From contig JAGWWX010000002.1 in NCBI GenBank assembly GCA_018970215.1, forward strand, positions 1 to 64,000: a stretch of DNA of 64,000 bases. Direction: 5' to 3'. Below, in pieces: positions 36,521-45,289 of the stretch. Within the stretch, counting starts at the first letter, position 1. Each line of letters starts with the position of its first letter. The DNA comes from Acidobacteriota bacterium. GTDB lineage: Bacteria; Actinomycetota; Acidimicrobiia; Acidimicrobiales; RAAP-2. The notes under the pieces were generated by a model. It did no database searches, was not told the origin of the DNA, and was given only the letters and a program-made list of their open reading frames with translations. The position numbers and the translations under genes were made by a program.

Positions 36521-37552
36521 ATGAACCTGACTTCCGATGTTCTCGCTGACCTGCTTAAAGGGGTGTCGCTGACTCGAGCCGAAGCATGCGACGTTCTAGC
36601 GTCGGTCCTTCGGGGTGAGATTGATCCAGCGGTCATCGCAAGTTTCTTAACGTTGCTCGCTCAACGTGGCGAGACAACGGAGGAGATGACAGGTTTTGTC
36701 GACGCCATGCTGGCGGCATCGGAGGGGGCGGACGTTCCGGCCGATGCGATGGATATCGTCGGGACTGGTGGTGATCGAAGTCACTCCGTGAATATTTCCA
36801 CGATGGCCGCACTCACCGTCGCCGCGTGCGGTGTTCCCGTGGCCAAGCACGGTAATCGTGCCGCGAGTTCATCGGTCGGTACCGCCGACGTTTTGGAGGG
36901 TGTTGGCGTCAATATCGATATCGATGGATCAACGGTCGCGCGATGCGTGCGAGAAGCGGGCATGGGGTTTTTCTTTGCCCAGCGATTTCATCCCGGTTTG
37001 CGCCATCTCGGACCAATCCGTCGGGCGCTCGGCTTTCCGACGGCATTCAATGTGCTGGGGCCACTCGCAAATCCTGGACGTGTACAACGCCTCCTCATCG
37101 GAGTAGCGAATGCGGAGATGATGCCAAAGATGGCCTCCGTTCTCGCTGCGCGAAACGTTGAGAAAGCGACGCTACTTCGTAGTGACGACGGTCTCGACGA
37201 ACTCTCGTTGGGAGCATCGGCCACCTTGGTAGAAGTCGCCCACGGCGAAATTACGCACCGGCGCCTTGACGCCGGTGCACTACTCGGAGTTCACCGCCAA
37301 GTGGAGGAGATCCGTGGGGGAGACCGAGCAACCAACGTCGGCATCCTGGAGGACTTTGTCAGCGGCAAGGAAGGTGCCGTCTTTGACGTCGTCACGGCCA
37401 ACGCAGCACTCGCTCTGTGTGTAGCTGGCACCACTCCCTCGTTGGGCGATGGATTCGATGCCGCGCGGTCGGCGGTGCGCAGCGGTGGTGCGGCCAAGGT
37501 GCTGCGGCGACTTATTGAAGTGTCAAATGGACTTAGTCCATCAAACGCGTGA
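36521..37552 (+). CDS. trpD: Anthranilate phosphoribosyltransferase
   Basis: 343 residues. The PRPP-binding DIVGTGGDRSHSVNIST, AKHGNRAASSSVGTADVLE and FFFAQRFHPGLRH, and the LGPLANPG segment, are all intact. It makes phosphoribosyl-anthranilate in tryptophan synthesis. Other trp genes are not in the window, so the pathway is dispersed here, as is common in actinobacteria. It ends inside the convergent galactokinase gene by 20 bases. Confidence 0.95.
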   Translation: MNLTSDVLADLLKGVSLTRAEACDVLASVLRGEIDPAVIASFLTLLAQRGETTEEMTGFVDAMLAASEGADVPADAMDIVGTGGDRSHSVNISTMAALTVAACGVPVAKHGNRAASSSVGTADVLEGVGVNIDIDGSTVARCVREAGMGFFFAQRFHPGLRHLGPIRRALGFPTAFNVLGPLANPGRVQRLLIGVANAEMMPKMASVLAARNVEKATLLRSDDGLDELSLGASATLVEVAHGEITHRRLDAGALLGVHRQVEEIRGGDRATNVGILEDFVSGKEGAVFDVVTANAALALCVAGTTPSLGDGFDAARSAVRSGGAAKVLRRLIEVSNGLSPSNA

Positions 37553-38525
37553 GAGCACCTCGGCTCGGCTCAACAGACCACGTCCGGTGACCAGGAAGTG
37601 AGATATCGACACCTGCGTCGTGCAGCGCGAGAAGACAGCCACCGAACCCACCGCCCATAAGGCGGACTCCATGAACTCCGCTCAACGAAGTCACGGTCTC
37701 CACAAGGCTGTCGATCGCTGGGAGTGAGACGTCAAAATCGTCGCGAAGGCTGGCGTGCGACTGAGTCAGGAGCTGGCCGGCCCACACGATGTCATCGGTG
37801 TGCATCGCGACGAGAAAATCGTGGACTCTTTGATTCTCACTCACGACATGACGCGCCCTCGCTTGGAGTGGAGCCGGAAGACTGCGAATCGAGGCACTAT
37901 CGATAGTGCTCCACGATCCAACGCGCTCGATAATTTGCTGACACTCCATGCGTCGCTCCGCATATCCCGTGTGGCTCAGCACTCGTTCGACTTCCGAGTG
38001 CATAACCGTAAACCTCCACGAACTAGGTAGAGGGTGGTGCTCGGTCGTTAGGTCGGCAAAGTTAATCAACGTGGCCGCGTGTGCGATGCCCCCGAGCGTT
38101 GCGATTTGATCAAGGAGTCCGACATTGCTACCTACGTCTGCTTCGCAGGCTTGGACAAATCGTGCCATGCTGAGCAGATCGCCTCTGACACCGAGCGCGA
38201 GGGCGAGGGCGCCAAGGTAGGCCGCCGACGACGAAAGTCCCGCACCGTCAGGCAGTGTGCTAGTGACCTCCAAGGTGACTCCACCTCGTGGCGCGCGCCG
38301 ACATACCGCGGCCGCCATTCGAATTGACAGTTCCGATGAATCGGTGACATCAATTCTCTCGGCGCGACCCCCGTCGAGATGTATCCACGTTTGTGAATCG
38401 GTCCGACCATGAACCTCAACGGTCACACCGAGATCTATGGCGAAGGGTAGGGCGAGTCCTTCGTTGTAGTCAGTGTGTTCGCCAATCAGATTGATCCGAC
38501 CTGGAACGAAATAGGACTCGGTCAA
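37533..38525 (-). CDS. galK: Galactokinase-like GHMP kinase
   Basis: 330 residues, shorter than typical galactokinases of about 380. The GALK signature FVPGRINLIGEHTDYNEG opens the chain, PDGAGLSSSAAYLGALALAL is the ATP loop, and the C-terminal GVRLMGGGFGGCLLAL is motif III. It would phosphorylate galactose or a related sugar. Its start overlaps the stop of the glycosidase gene by four bases, so the pair looks like a glycoside-use operon, but galT and galE are absent. A related sugar-kinase specificity is possible. Confidence 0.82.
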   Translation of the reverse strand: MTESYFVPGRINLIGEHTDYNEGLALPFAIDLGVTVEVHGRTDSQTWIHLDGGRAERIDVTDSSELSIRMAAAVCRRAPRGGVTLEVTSTLPDGAGLSSSAAYLGALALALGVRGDLLSMARFVQACEADVGSNVGLLDQIATLGGIAHAATLINFADLTTEHHPLPSSWRFTVMHSEVERVLSHTGYAERRMECQQIIERVGSWSTIDSASIRSLPAPLQARARHVVSENQRVHDFLVAMHTDDIVWAGQLLTQSHASLRDDFDVSLPAIDSLVETVTSLSGVHGVRLMGGGFGGCLLALHDAGVDISLPGHRTWSVEPSRGALTRLMD

Positions 38526-39934
38526 TCCACGACACTCCGGTCACCGGCTCGTAGCCCTTCCGCAATTCGGCGATACGCTCCCGCAACATCATCTCCCGCG
38601 GTATCGGTGGCGAGAAAAGATCCATCGTCCGCAAGCCCGTGTAAACCAAATCGCGGCTCATACGAACCCCACTCAAAATTGTCAATGAGAGTCCAGTGCC
38701 AGTAACCACGCACATCAATACCTTCATCACGTGCACGCACTAACGAACCGATGTTCGCCCGCAAGTACTTCTCACGTGTCCATCCGTCAAGTCGAGGCCA
38801 GACGCCTCGGTTGTCTCGGCGAACGCACATCCCATTTTCGACAACCCATACCGGTAGACCGTCCTGACCCGCTTCGCGGACGTAGTCCAAGAACATGTCG
38901 GGATCAGGGCGGTCGTCCCAGAGAGGCCGACCGAGTCGTCGCCAACGTCCGCCAGCAGTTCTCTTTCCCGGCAAGGTGACGTGCTCGGCAAGTGTCGGCG
39001 CGTAGTAGTCCAGTTGTGCCACATCAAGGAGTCGTGGTGTGGTGGTTCGCCGCAGCTCGTTCTCCGCCGTGGGAAAGCCCGTGGCTAGTGGAATCGTTCG
39101 AGCAAAGAGTCGACGTGCGAAGCTCTCGAGAGGGGCATAGATTCCACGTCCGCCCGGAACTTCTTGGTAGTGCCGACGTCGGCGCTCGTGAAGCCAGTCC
39201 AATCGGTCTGTGGCGTTGATCTGATAGTGATGCGCGTAGAGAGTGTCGAGCAAAAACCTGTCTAATTCATAGATTGAAAAGGAGTAGTTGTTCGTAGCGA
39301 TGACGCTCTCGGGCTGAACTGCCTTAATCCGCTGGTACCCCTGGATGTGCGCCGCGAGTAGGTGGTCAATAGTGGCGAATGTGGCGCGGGTGTCGCCTCG
39401 CTTCCCCGGCGGAAAGATTCCGTGATAGTAGGTATTAATGGCGAAGATATTGATCTCGTTGCTCGTTATCCAGTCACTGCAGAGATCCCCAAAGCGACGG
39501 ACCGCAAGTTCGTACCAGTCCGCTAGCCGGCGCCAACCAATGTCATTGATCCATGGGTCTGTACCGAGCCACTCTGGATTGGTGAAGTGATGGAGGGTGA
39601 CGAGTGGTCGAAGTCCTCTTGCGCGCACGGCGGAAAGAATCTGTCGATAGTGCTGAACGGCCGCCTCGTCGATGTGACCATCGCTGGGCTCGACCCTCGT
39701 CCATTCGATAGAGAGCCGAAAGCTGTTGAGTCCCATCGCGACAACCAAATCGAGCTGACGTTCGAAGTCCGTCCAGAACCTATTCGCGTGTCCCGAGGCG
39801 CTCGCGCGACCGGAATCCTCCCACGCTGCCCAGTTATTTCTCGGCTCCCCGGGGCCGTTGTAACCACCTTCAATTTGAAATCCAGCGGTAGCGACGCCAA
39901 AGGAGAAATCTGAAGGCCATTCCAATTTGGACAT
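38522..39934 (-). CDS. Family 1 glycoside hydrolase
   Basis: 470 residues of the GH1 TIM-barrel family. N-terminal FSFGVATAGFQIEGGYN, SFRLSIEWTRVEPSDG, LVTLHHFTNPEWL, acid/base Glu160 in TSNEIN and nucleophile Glu366 in VVENGM, then YWHWTLIDNFEWGSYEPRFGL. The usual TxNEP is changed to SNEIN, the Pro being replaced by Ile. There is no signal peptide, so it acts on imported glycosides (beta-glucosides or beta-galactosides). It is the first gene of the pair with galK. Confidence 0.88.
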   Translation of the reverse strand: MSKLEWPSDFSFGVATAGFQIEGGYNGPGEPRNNWAAWEDSGRASASGHANRFWTDFERQLDLVVAMGLNSFRLSIEWTRVEPSDGHIDEAAVQHYRQILSAVRARGLRPLVTLHHFTNPEWLGTDPWINDIGWRRLADWYELAVRRFGDLCSDWITSNEINIFAINTYYHGIFPPGKRGDTRATFATIDHLLAAHIQGYQRIKAVQPESVIATNNYSFSIYELDRFLLDTLYAHHYQINATDRLDWLHERRRRHYQEVPGGRGIYAPLESFARRLFARTIPLATGFPTAENELRRTTTPRLLDVAQLDYYAPTLAEHVTLPGKRTAGGRWRRLGRPLWDDRPDPDMFLDYVREAGQDGLPVWVVENGMCVRRDNRGVWPRLDGWTREKYLRANIGSLVRARDEGIDVRGYWHWTLIDNFEWGSYEPRFGLHGLADDGSFLATDTAGDDVAGAYRRIAEGLRAGDRSVVD

Positions 39935-39940
39935 GTGCCG

Positions 39941-39946
39941 AGATTA
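39941..39946 (-). promoter_or_regulatory. -10 element for the glycosidase-galK operon
   Basis: TAATCT on the minus strand, six bases before ATG 39934. Confidence 0.55.
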
Positions 39947-39986
39947 GAGGGAAGAGAAGGGTATTGGGCGGTACGCTCGCTGACAT

Positions 39987-41117
39987 ATGTCTGGACCACT
40001 TCAAGGAATCAAGATCATCGAATTGGCGGGTATTGGACCTTCGCCGTATGCATGCATGCTGCTCGCCGACCTCGGAGCTGATGTACTTCGATGCGAAAGG
40101 GGAAATCCGGACGCGGAGCCAGATGTCAGCTGGGATTTCTTGAACCGATCGCGAGACTCGGTGGCCGTCAACCTCAAATCTGATCGAGGCCGCGAACTTA
40201 TTATTCGCCTTGCGGCTGATGCCGATATCGTCATTGAAGGATTCCGACCAGGGGTCGCCGAACGACTTGGTCTTGGACCGAACCAACTGCTCGCAACCAA
40301 CCCTGCCTTGGTGTACGGCCGAATGACGGGATGGGGTCAGTCAGGTCCACTCGCCGAACGAGCGGGACACGACATTAACTACATAGCGTTGTCAGGAGCA
40401 CTCTGGTCGATTGGTCGAGCCGGTGAGCGACCCGTGCCGCCGCTCAATCTGGTAGGCGACTTCGGCGGTGGTGGGATGCTGCTCGCGCTGGGCGTACTTG
40501 CCGCTCTCTGGCACGCGCAAAAAACGGGTGAGGGCCAAGTCGTTGATGCCGCAATGGTCGATGGCGCAGCCTCACTGATGGCGATGACGTACTCGTTCAT
40601 CGCCGCAGGATTGGCCGTCGAAGAACGCGGGACGAATCTTCTCGACACCGGCGCACATTTCTACGAAGTGTATGAAACGCGTGACGGTAAATACATGGCA
40701 GTTGGAGCAATCGAAAAGAAGTTTTACGAAGAGCTTCTGAAGGGACTCGGCTTGGAGGGATCGAACCTACCGGCTCAAATGGATCGTTCGCAGTGGCCCA
40801 TGCTGAAAGAGCGTTTTGCCGAAATTTTTAGGTCCAAGACGCGAGACGAATGGACGGCGATATTTGAAGACGTTGACGCCTGCGTAACTCCAGTTCTCTC
40901 ACCATCGGAGGCGGCAACTCATCGCCACAACGTTGAGCGAAACGTGTTTGCGACCCAGCCGCTTCAGCCGCAGCCGGTGCCTCGTTTCTCTAAGACACCC
41001 GGCGGCATCTCGGCAGCGCCGACGACCCCGGGAGCGGGGACGCGGCGGGGGCTACTGCGTTGGGGTCTAACAGAGAGTGAGATCGAAGAGATGCACGCCG
41101 GCGGCGCGTTTCTCTAG
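39987..41117 (+). CDS. Alpha-methylacyl-CoA racemase (CaiB/BaiF family)
   Basis: 376 residues. It opens with LQGIKIIELAGIGPSPYACMLLADLGADV, followed by the VNLKSDRGRE pattern. His128 (ERAGHDINY), Asp158 (NLVGDFGGGGM) and Glu243 (GAIEKKFYEEL) fall two residues beyond the known catalytic His126, Asp156 and Glu241 of the mycobacterial racemase MCR. It equilibrates the 2-methyl stereocentre of acyl-CoAs in the breakdown of branched lipids and sterols. It is convergent with the RAM-domain gene (four-base overlap). Confidence 0.9.
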   Translation: MSGPLQGIKIIELAGIGPSPYACMLLADLGADVLRCERGNPDAEPDVSWDFLNRSRDSVAVNLKSDRGRELIIRLAADADIVIEGFRPGVAERLGLGPNQLLATNPALVYGRMTGWGQSGPLAERAGHDINYIALSGALWSIGRAGERPVPPLNLVGDFGGGGMLLALGVLAALWHAQKTGEGQVVDAAMVDGAASLMAMTYSFIAAGLAVEERGTNLLDTGAHFYEVYETRDGKYMAVGAIEKKFYEELLKGLGLEGSNLPAQMDRSQWPMLKERFAEIFRSKTRDEWTAIFEDVDACVTPVLSPSEAATHRHNVERNVFATQPLQPQPVPRFSKTPGGISAAPTTPGAGTRRGLLRWGLTESEIEEMHAGGAFL

Positions 41118-41350
41118 ACGTTGACGACGGGGCAGGTCAATGTCCGCGTAATACCGCCAATCTGCTGGATGGCGCTGATTACGAACTGTCCAAGTTTGTC
41201 GAGGTCGGCGGCCGTGCAACGCACAATGACGTCGTAGGGACCGGTTATTTCATTCGACTCTTCGACTCCCGGAATGACACGAGTCGCGTGAACTACTTCG
41301 CTCGCCTTACCAACTTCGGTTTGGATCAAGATGTAGGCACTTACGGACAT
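41114..41350 (-). CDS. Stand-alone Lrp/AsnC ligand-binding (RAM) domain protein
   Basis: 78 residues, only the effector-binding RAM domain of Lrp-type regulators (AYILIQTEVGKASEVVHATR, the ITGPYDVIVRCTAADLDKL core). No helix-turn-helix is present. Such proteins are common in actinobacteria and may bind amino acids or modulate partner proteins. A Shine-Dalgarno AGAAGG precedes the ATG by four bases. Confidence 0.85.
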   Translation of the reverse strand: MSVSAYILIQTEVGKASEVVHATRVIPGVEESNEITGPYDVIVRCTAADLDKLGQFVISAIQQIGGITRTLTCPVVNV

Positions 41351-41429
41351 TTTCCTTCTTTCGTCACCCCTATTCTTACAAGAAAGTCACGTTCTGGGCG
41401 ACGGGTACGTTTCAGGCATAATTGAAGGC

Positions 41430-42041
41430 ATGCCTCGCGTCCGTCAGAGCGAACATCCGACGCGTACGTTGCTCGTGGATACGGCGACCCGCCTCATTGA
41501 ACAGCACGGACCAACTGGATTCACCGTCGAAATGCTCCTTCAAGAGTCGGGCGTGTCGAAAGGGTCGCTGTATCACCATTTTCACGACTTCACCGACGTA
41601 CTAGAGGAGTCAGTCGTTCGAACGTACCTCAACTCAGTAGAAGAGGACCTTGCCGCGCTCGCGTGGATGGTTGGTAATAGTCCACAGCCTGAGCAACTCC
41701 GCGAGAGCTTGTTGTCGATTGTGCGAATTAGTTCTACGGAGCACCGGGCGACCCAGCGCATGCGTCGAGTTCATCTCTTGAGCATGTCGAACCATGGAAC
41801 TGATGGCATGAAGGCGAAACTGGCATATCACCAAACACGCTCGATACATGCGCTCGCTGACATCGTGCGAATGGCACAAGAGTTAAGGGTTGTGAAGCCT
41901 GAGTTTGACCCCGTGGCGCTCTCTGGAGTTGTGCTGGCTCTCGTTTTTGGAAGGGTGGTTTCTGATGTTTCCGAATCGCCTATTCCCGATGAGCTCTGGA
42001 CACCCACTATTTTGAGGTTTCTCGAGACGGCGTTTGTTTAA
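41430..42041 (+). CDS. TetR-family transcriptional regulator
   Basis: 203 residues. The N-terminal helix-turn-helix is clear: RTLLVDTATRLIEQHGPTGFTVEMLLQESGVSKGSLYHHFHDFTDVL (residues about 13-59). The rest is a helical ligand domain without a recognisable effector. A CATAAT element seven bases before ATG 41430 suggests a leaderless or near-leaderless start. The target is unknown; the divergent RAM gene and racemase are candidates. Confidence 0.88.
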   Translation: MPRVRQSEHPTRTLLVDTATRLIEQHGPTGFTVEMLLQESGVSKGSLYHHFHDFTDVLEESVVRTYLNSVEEDLAALAWMVGNSPQPEQLRESLLSIVRISSTEHRATQRMRRVHLLSMSNHGTDGMKAKLAYHQTRSIHALADIVRMAQELRVVKPEFDPVALSGVVLALVFGRVVSDVSESPIPDELWTPTILRFLETAFV

Positions 42042-42271
42042 TCCTTCGGATCGACTCGGCGATTACCAATGTGAAACCCATTGCAATGGTTGCACTGATA
42101 GGCCTCAAGGTCGGCACGGTGAATTGCGTAGGCGGCTGCCGCAGCTTGACGTGCCTCCAGTATTGAGTGGTACCGCGTCTTAGGAGATCCATTGCGGTCG
42201 GTATGCGACGACGCAATTCGCAGTGGCTGGCGAACCACCTTGCGTTTCCCTGGTCGGCGCGTTTTACCCAT
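42038..42271 (-). CDS. Small basic zinc-knuckle protein, unknown
   Basis: 77 residues, strongly basic in the first third (GKTRRPGKRKVVRQPLR). A CNHCNGFHIG motif near the C-terminus is a likely C-x2-C-x3-H metal site. No family is recognised with certainty, although similar YQCxxCxxWHxG proteins occur in actinobacteria and their phages. RNA or DNA binding is plausible from charge and the zinc motif. Confidence 0.65.
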   Translation of the reverse strand: MGKTRRPGKRKVVRQPLRIASSHTDRNGSPKTRYHSILEARQAAAAAYAIHRADLEAYQCNHCNGFHIGNRRVDPKD

Positions 42272-42277
42272 GTACAG

Positions 42278-42283
42278 AGGTTA
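42278..42283 (-). promoter_or_regulatory. -10 element for the zinc-knuckle gene
   Basis: TAACCT on the minus strand, six bases before ATG 42271. It stands back to back with the DUF3039 promoter in a 34-base divergent gap. Confidence 0.5.
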
Positions 42284-42293
42284 TAGACCTTCG

Positions 42294-42299
42294 TAGAAT
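42294..42299 (+). promoter_or_regulatory. -10 element for the DUF3039 gene
   Basis: TAGAAT, six bases, GTG 42306. Confidence 0.55.
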
Positions 42300-42305
42300 G
42301 TCACC

Positions 42306-42584
42306 GTGGTGCTAAATCCCCAGATTGATGCGGAAGTTCGAGCCGTCCTCGACGACGGTGATCATGAGCGCTTTACGCATATTGTCCTTGAGGGCTACAC
42401 TCCCGACGACGGTGAATTCGTCGCTATCGGTAATTCGGTCGTCGAGGGCATCATCAACTCATCTGTAGTGCAAGCCCTGTGCGGCAAGACCTGGGTGCCG
42501 GGACGTGATCCGCAGAAATATCCACTCTGTCCAACATGTCGAGACATTGCCATCTCCCTCGGATGGGATGTCCCCGCTACGTAG
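42306..42584 (+). CDS. DUF3039 protein
   Basis: 92 residues. The C-terminal half matches DUF3039: ALCGKTWVPGRDPQKYPLCPTC, with the three Cys spaced for a metal site. The family is restricted to actinobacteria and has no assigned function. It is short, acidic at the N-terminus, and converges on the hydrolase gene with an eight-base overlap. Confidence 0.85.
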   Translation: MVLNPQIDAEVRAVLDDGDHERFTHIVLEGYTPDDGEFVAIGNSVVEGIINSSVVQALCGKTWVPGRDPQKYPLCPTCRDIAISLGWDVPAT

Positions 42585-43374
42585 TCAGGCGATCCGAAAA
42601 GAACGCCATGAGTTGCGCCATGGCATTGGACGTGGGCGATCCATCTTTACCGTCTTGACCGTCGGTAAAGACGGAGTGAGCGTCAGCCGGATATCCCCAA
42701 GGATTCGTGGGTGACGAATCGATTTCTACGCCAATAAATGCAGTGCCTAAGACCTCTCGTAAGTGGGCAAACCTTTCGCCGGGAGATAGCTTGTCGCCGG
42801 TAAATCGAGCGCCGAGCACACAGACACCGTTGGCGGCTCGGGCCTGAACGACACTGAGTTCTTCCGCGGAAATTCCTAGGTCTCGCTTCTTTTTTTTCGA
42901 TCGTCCGATGGGCAGCGACGGTTGGCTTAAAACCGGCGCGACGACGACGGGATCCACCATCATCGCCAGAGCAAAGCCACCGGTGAGGCACATTCCAATT
43001 ACTCCCACTCCGGGCCCACCATTGACGCTGTGCTCGTGGCGTGCGAGTTCGTTTAACCATCGTGTGATTCGGCTCGATGAACCGGTGGCGAAGAGTGTGA
43101 ACTCGCGCGACACACAAACCTCTCGAAATGTCTTGGCGAACTCACGATTGGATGCCGAGTGTCCGTCACGACCAAAGAGATGTGGAATCGCCACCGAAAA
43201 CCCGTGCTCGATGAGACGCCGGGAGAATGTCACGAGGGATGGTGTGATACCTGGCATTTCAGAGAGCACGATGACTGTTGGCCCGTGGCCTGCGCGATAC
43301 ACATCGCGGGTTCGACCCAGCGCCTTGAACGTCTCCTTGCGAAATCCCGCAAAAATATCTTCAGTTCCCATCAC
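42577..43374 (-). CDS. Dienelactone-hydrolase-family protein
   Basis: 265 residues, alpha/beta hydrolase with a Cys nucleophile: Cys129 in GVIGMCLTGGFAL. Nearby are PTVIVLSEMPGITP and VAIPHLFGRDG, in family positions, and a His in ADAHSVFTDG. Substrates may be lactones or esters. The start is GTG 43374, or the ATG that follows it; a GAGGGG Shine-Dalgarno lies five bases upstream. No aromatic-ring cleavage genes are near. Confidence 0.85.
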   Translation of the reverse strand: MMGTEDIFAGFRKETFKALGRTRDVYRAGHGPTVIVLSEMPGITPSLVTFSRRLIEHGFSVAIPHLFGRDGHSASNREFAKTFREVCVSREFTLFATGSSSRITRWLNELARHEHSVNGGPGVGVIGMCLTGGFALAMMVDPVVVAPVLSQPSLPIGRSKKKKRDLGISAEELSVVQARAANGVCVLGARFTGDKLSPGERFAHLREVLGTAFIGVEIDSSPTNPWGYPADAHSVFTDGQDGKDGSPTSNAMAQLMAFFSDRLTT

Positions 43375-43432
43375 TGCCCCTCGTCGACGGTTTTTCGTAG
43401 GCTACAACGACGATGCAGAGAAAGTGGGGCTT

Positions 43433-44083
43433 ATGAGAGCGCACGTCTGGCGACACCATCGCGAAGACCACGGTGGGCTGATCAGTGACGCTCTTCGTCG
43501 ACACGGTGTTGAAGTCGAAGAGTATCTCGTTGGTCCGTTCTCGTCACCACCCGTGGATGATGCGAGCGACTTCTTGGTCGTCCTAGGGTCGTCGGAATCG
43601 GTCTACGACCCGACTATCAGCTGGATATCCCAGGAGTTGCAGGAGATGCAACGCCTCCTTGAACGTGGTGTCAGAGTCTTGGGCATCTGTTTTGGCGCAC
43701 AGATGCTGTGCGTTCTGCATGGTGGCCGCGTCGAGAAGGCACCCATCGGAGAACTTGGTTGGTACGACGTGCAGTCCAAAACGCCACAGATCGCGCAAGG
43801 TCCCTGGTTTCAGTATCACTACGACCGTTGTGAACTTCCTGCGCGCGCCGAAATTTTGGCTCACTCGGAGATCGCCGTACAGGCGTTCACTATCGGACGC
43901 CACGTGGGCGTGCAATTTCACCCCGAGGTTGATGCAGCGCAATTGCGAGACTGGTTTGCGCACGACGCCGACGCACGGCGGTCCGGTGCCGACATTGACG
44001 AATTCATTCGAACTGCCATGGCCCGCGAAGTGGAACTAAAAACCAACGCAGATCAATTAGTGGAGTTCTATCTCTCTCGGTGA
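43433..44083 (+). CDS. Class I glutamine amidotransferase-like protein
   Basis: 216 residues from ATG 43433 (GTG 43424 also possible). N-terminal AHVWRHHREDHGGLISDAL, FLVVLGSSESVYD, the nucleophile elbow VLGICFGAQMLC, and GVQFHPEVDAAQ supplying the catalytic His and Glu. It resembles GMP-synthase-like amidotransferases that lack a synthetase domain, some of which act as gamma-glutamyl hydrolases. Its acceptor partner is unknown. It is convergent with, and abuts, the copper-monooxygenase gene. Confidence 0.85.
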   Translation: MRAHVWRHHREDHGGLISDALRRHGVEVEEYLVGPFSSPPVDDASDFLVVLGSSESVYDPTISWISQELQEMQRLLERGVRVLGICFGAQMLCVLHGGRVEKAPIGELGWYDVQSKTPQIAQGPWFQYHYDRCELPARAEILAHSEIAVQAFTIGRHVGVQFHPEVDAAQLRDWFAHDADARRSGADIDEFIRTAMAREVELKTNADQLVEFYLSR

Positions 44084-45250
44084 TTACGTCCCAGCACCCA
44101 GCGTGTACTGCAAGGTTCCCAAACACATTTCATCACTCGAACCATCGCCCCACGTGATGTAGCGCGGCGGGAGATTTTTTGTCTGCGGATTTAGTTTCCT
44201 CAACGTGGGGTCGTACGAGCAGTTGATTTTGAAGTAGTCACCGGGCTGTACGACCACGGGGGTGGGAAGTCGATATCCGAACTGGTTGTCGAAGTTGTAG
44301 TTCGGCACCACAATCAGTGACTCTTGATTCGCGCTTGCGCATGTTCGGTCATGTCGACAGACGACTAGTGAAAAGGTTTTTCCGAGCATGTGCATGTGCG
44401 GAGTGACGGAATGTAGCGTCCAGGTACTCGCCAGCGGTCCGGCAATGCACTGTGCCGATCGAGCGTTCGCGTCGGCCGACGTTGCGGGCCGCACTCCACT
44501 GTTGCAAACAAAATCAAGGAGGCGGGTGAATTGGGCGGCTGCAGATCCCGTTCGCTTTGCGAGGTCGGCCATCGATTTGTTGTAGTCGCACAGCGGATAC
44601 TTCTTCACGTTGTCATACGGCGCGACGCAAGGGAGATTCGGTGCGGCGGCAACCTGAAAATTCCGAATAGCGGTTCTCGTTGACGTTGCTTGTGGCTCTG
44701 AGTAGTAGTCAAAGGCTGACGTCACCTTCTTCTTCCCGGCGAGCGAGTTGTAGTGGATCTGGAGAACAATCAGACTGTTGGCGGGAACGAGAACTCCGTA
44801 ACCTTCTTCTTGCGTGTCGGCCCCATGGCCCGGTGACCACCCTGCGAGCCATGGCAGTGCCGCGAGGCCACCCATCGATGTCGGTCCCAGCGGCGAAGCA
44901 AAGCATGACCAGCCCTTAGTCCCCGTCGGGTCGAGTGCCTTGATTTGAGATACGACGGACGATTGAGCCACGTACGCAATGGCGTGGTGGAGTTGACGAA
45001 TATTTGACTGCTTAGGCGATGTATCGGCCCGGAATTCAGTCTTCGTAATCATTTGGTTCGTCGCGAAGTGCGGGTCGAACCAAATGCAGCGATATTCGTC
45101 CGTCGCCCCAGAAGGCGGCGTGGGTGCGTGAGTGACAACGATGGAGCCCGTCGGAGCTGTGGCCGCACGGGTCATGAGCGGAGTGCCGAATCCCAGCAAG
45201 AGCGTGAGGGCCACGCCGATCCGAAGTCGATAAGAGGCAGAGGAGAGCAT
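44084..45250 (-). CDS. Secreted PHM/DBM-like type II copper monooxygenase, paralogue A
   Basis: 388 residues. The signal peptide is RLRIGVALTLLLGFGTPLMTRAATA. All copper ligands of the peptidylglycine hydroxylating / dopamine beta-monooxygenase fold can be placed: H88-H89 (QLHHAIAYV) and H166 (VLQIHYNSL) for the first copper, H285 and H287 (TPHMHMLGK) and M375 (SSDEMCLGTL) for the second. Twelve or more cysteines suggest disulfides, as in the family. It would hydroxylate a C-H bond outside the cytoplasm with O2 and a reductant; the substrate is unknown. It shares long identical stretches with the gene at 46092-47243. Confidence 0.82.
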   Translation of the reverse strand: MLSSASYRLRIGVALTLLLGFGTPLMTRAATAPTGSIVVTHAPTPPSGATDEYRCIWFDPHFATNQMITKTEFRADTSPKQSNIRQLHHAIAYVAQSSVVSQIKALDPTGTKGWSCFASPLGPTSMGGLAALPWLAGWSPGHGADTQEEGYGVLVPANSLIVLQIHYNSLAGKKKVTSAFDYYSEPQATSTRTAIRNFQVAAAPNLPCVAPYDNVKKYPLCDYNKSMADLAKRTGSAAAQFTRLLDFVCNSGVRPATSADANARSAQCIAGPLASTWTLHSVTPHMHMLGKTFSLVVCRHDRTCASANQESLIVVPNYNFDNQFGYRLPTPVVVQPGDYFKINCSYDPTLRKLNPQTKNLPPRYITWGDGSSDEMCLGTLQYTLGAGT

Positions 45251-45256
45251 GGTCGT

Positions 45257-45262
45257 AAGTTA
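45257..45262 (-). promoter_or_regulatory. -10 element for copper monooxygenase A
   Basis: TAACTT on the minus strand, six bases before ATG 45250. Confidence 0.55.
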
Positions 45263-45289
45263 GTAGCGAACTAGTCGGCGGAGTCGTCA

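Noticed and set aside
42908-43432. N-terminal extension of the glutamine amidotransferase
   Set aside because: It is the complement of the dienelactone-hydrolase-like gene; the conserved amidotransferase fold starts near ATG 43433.
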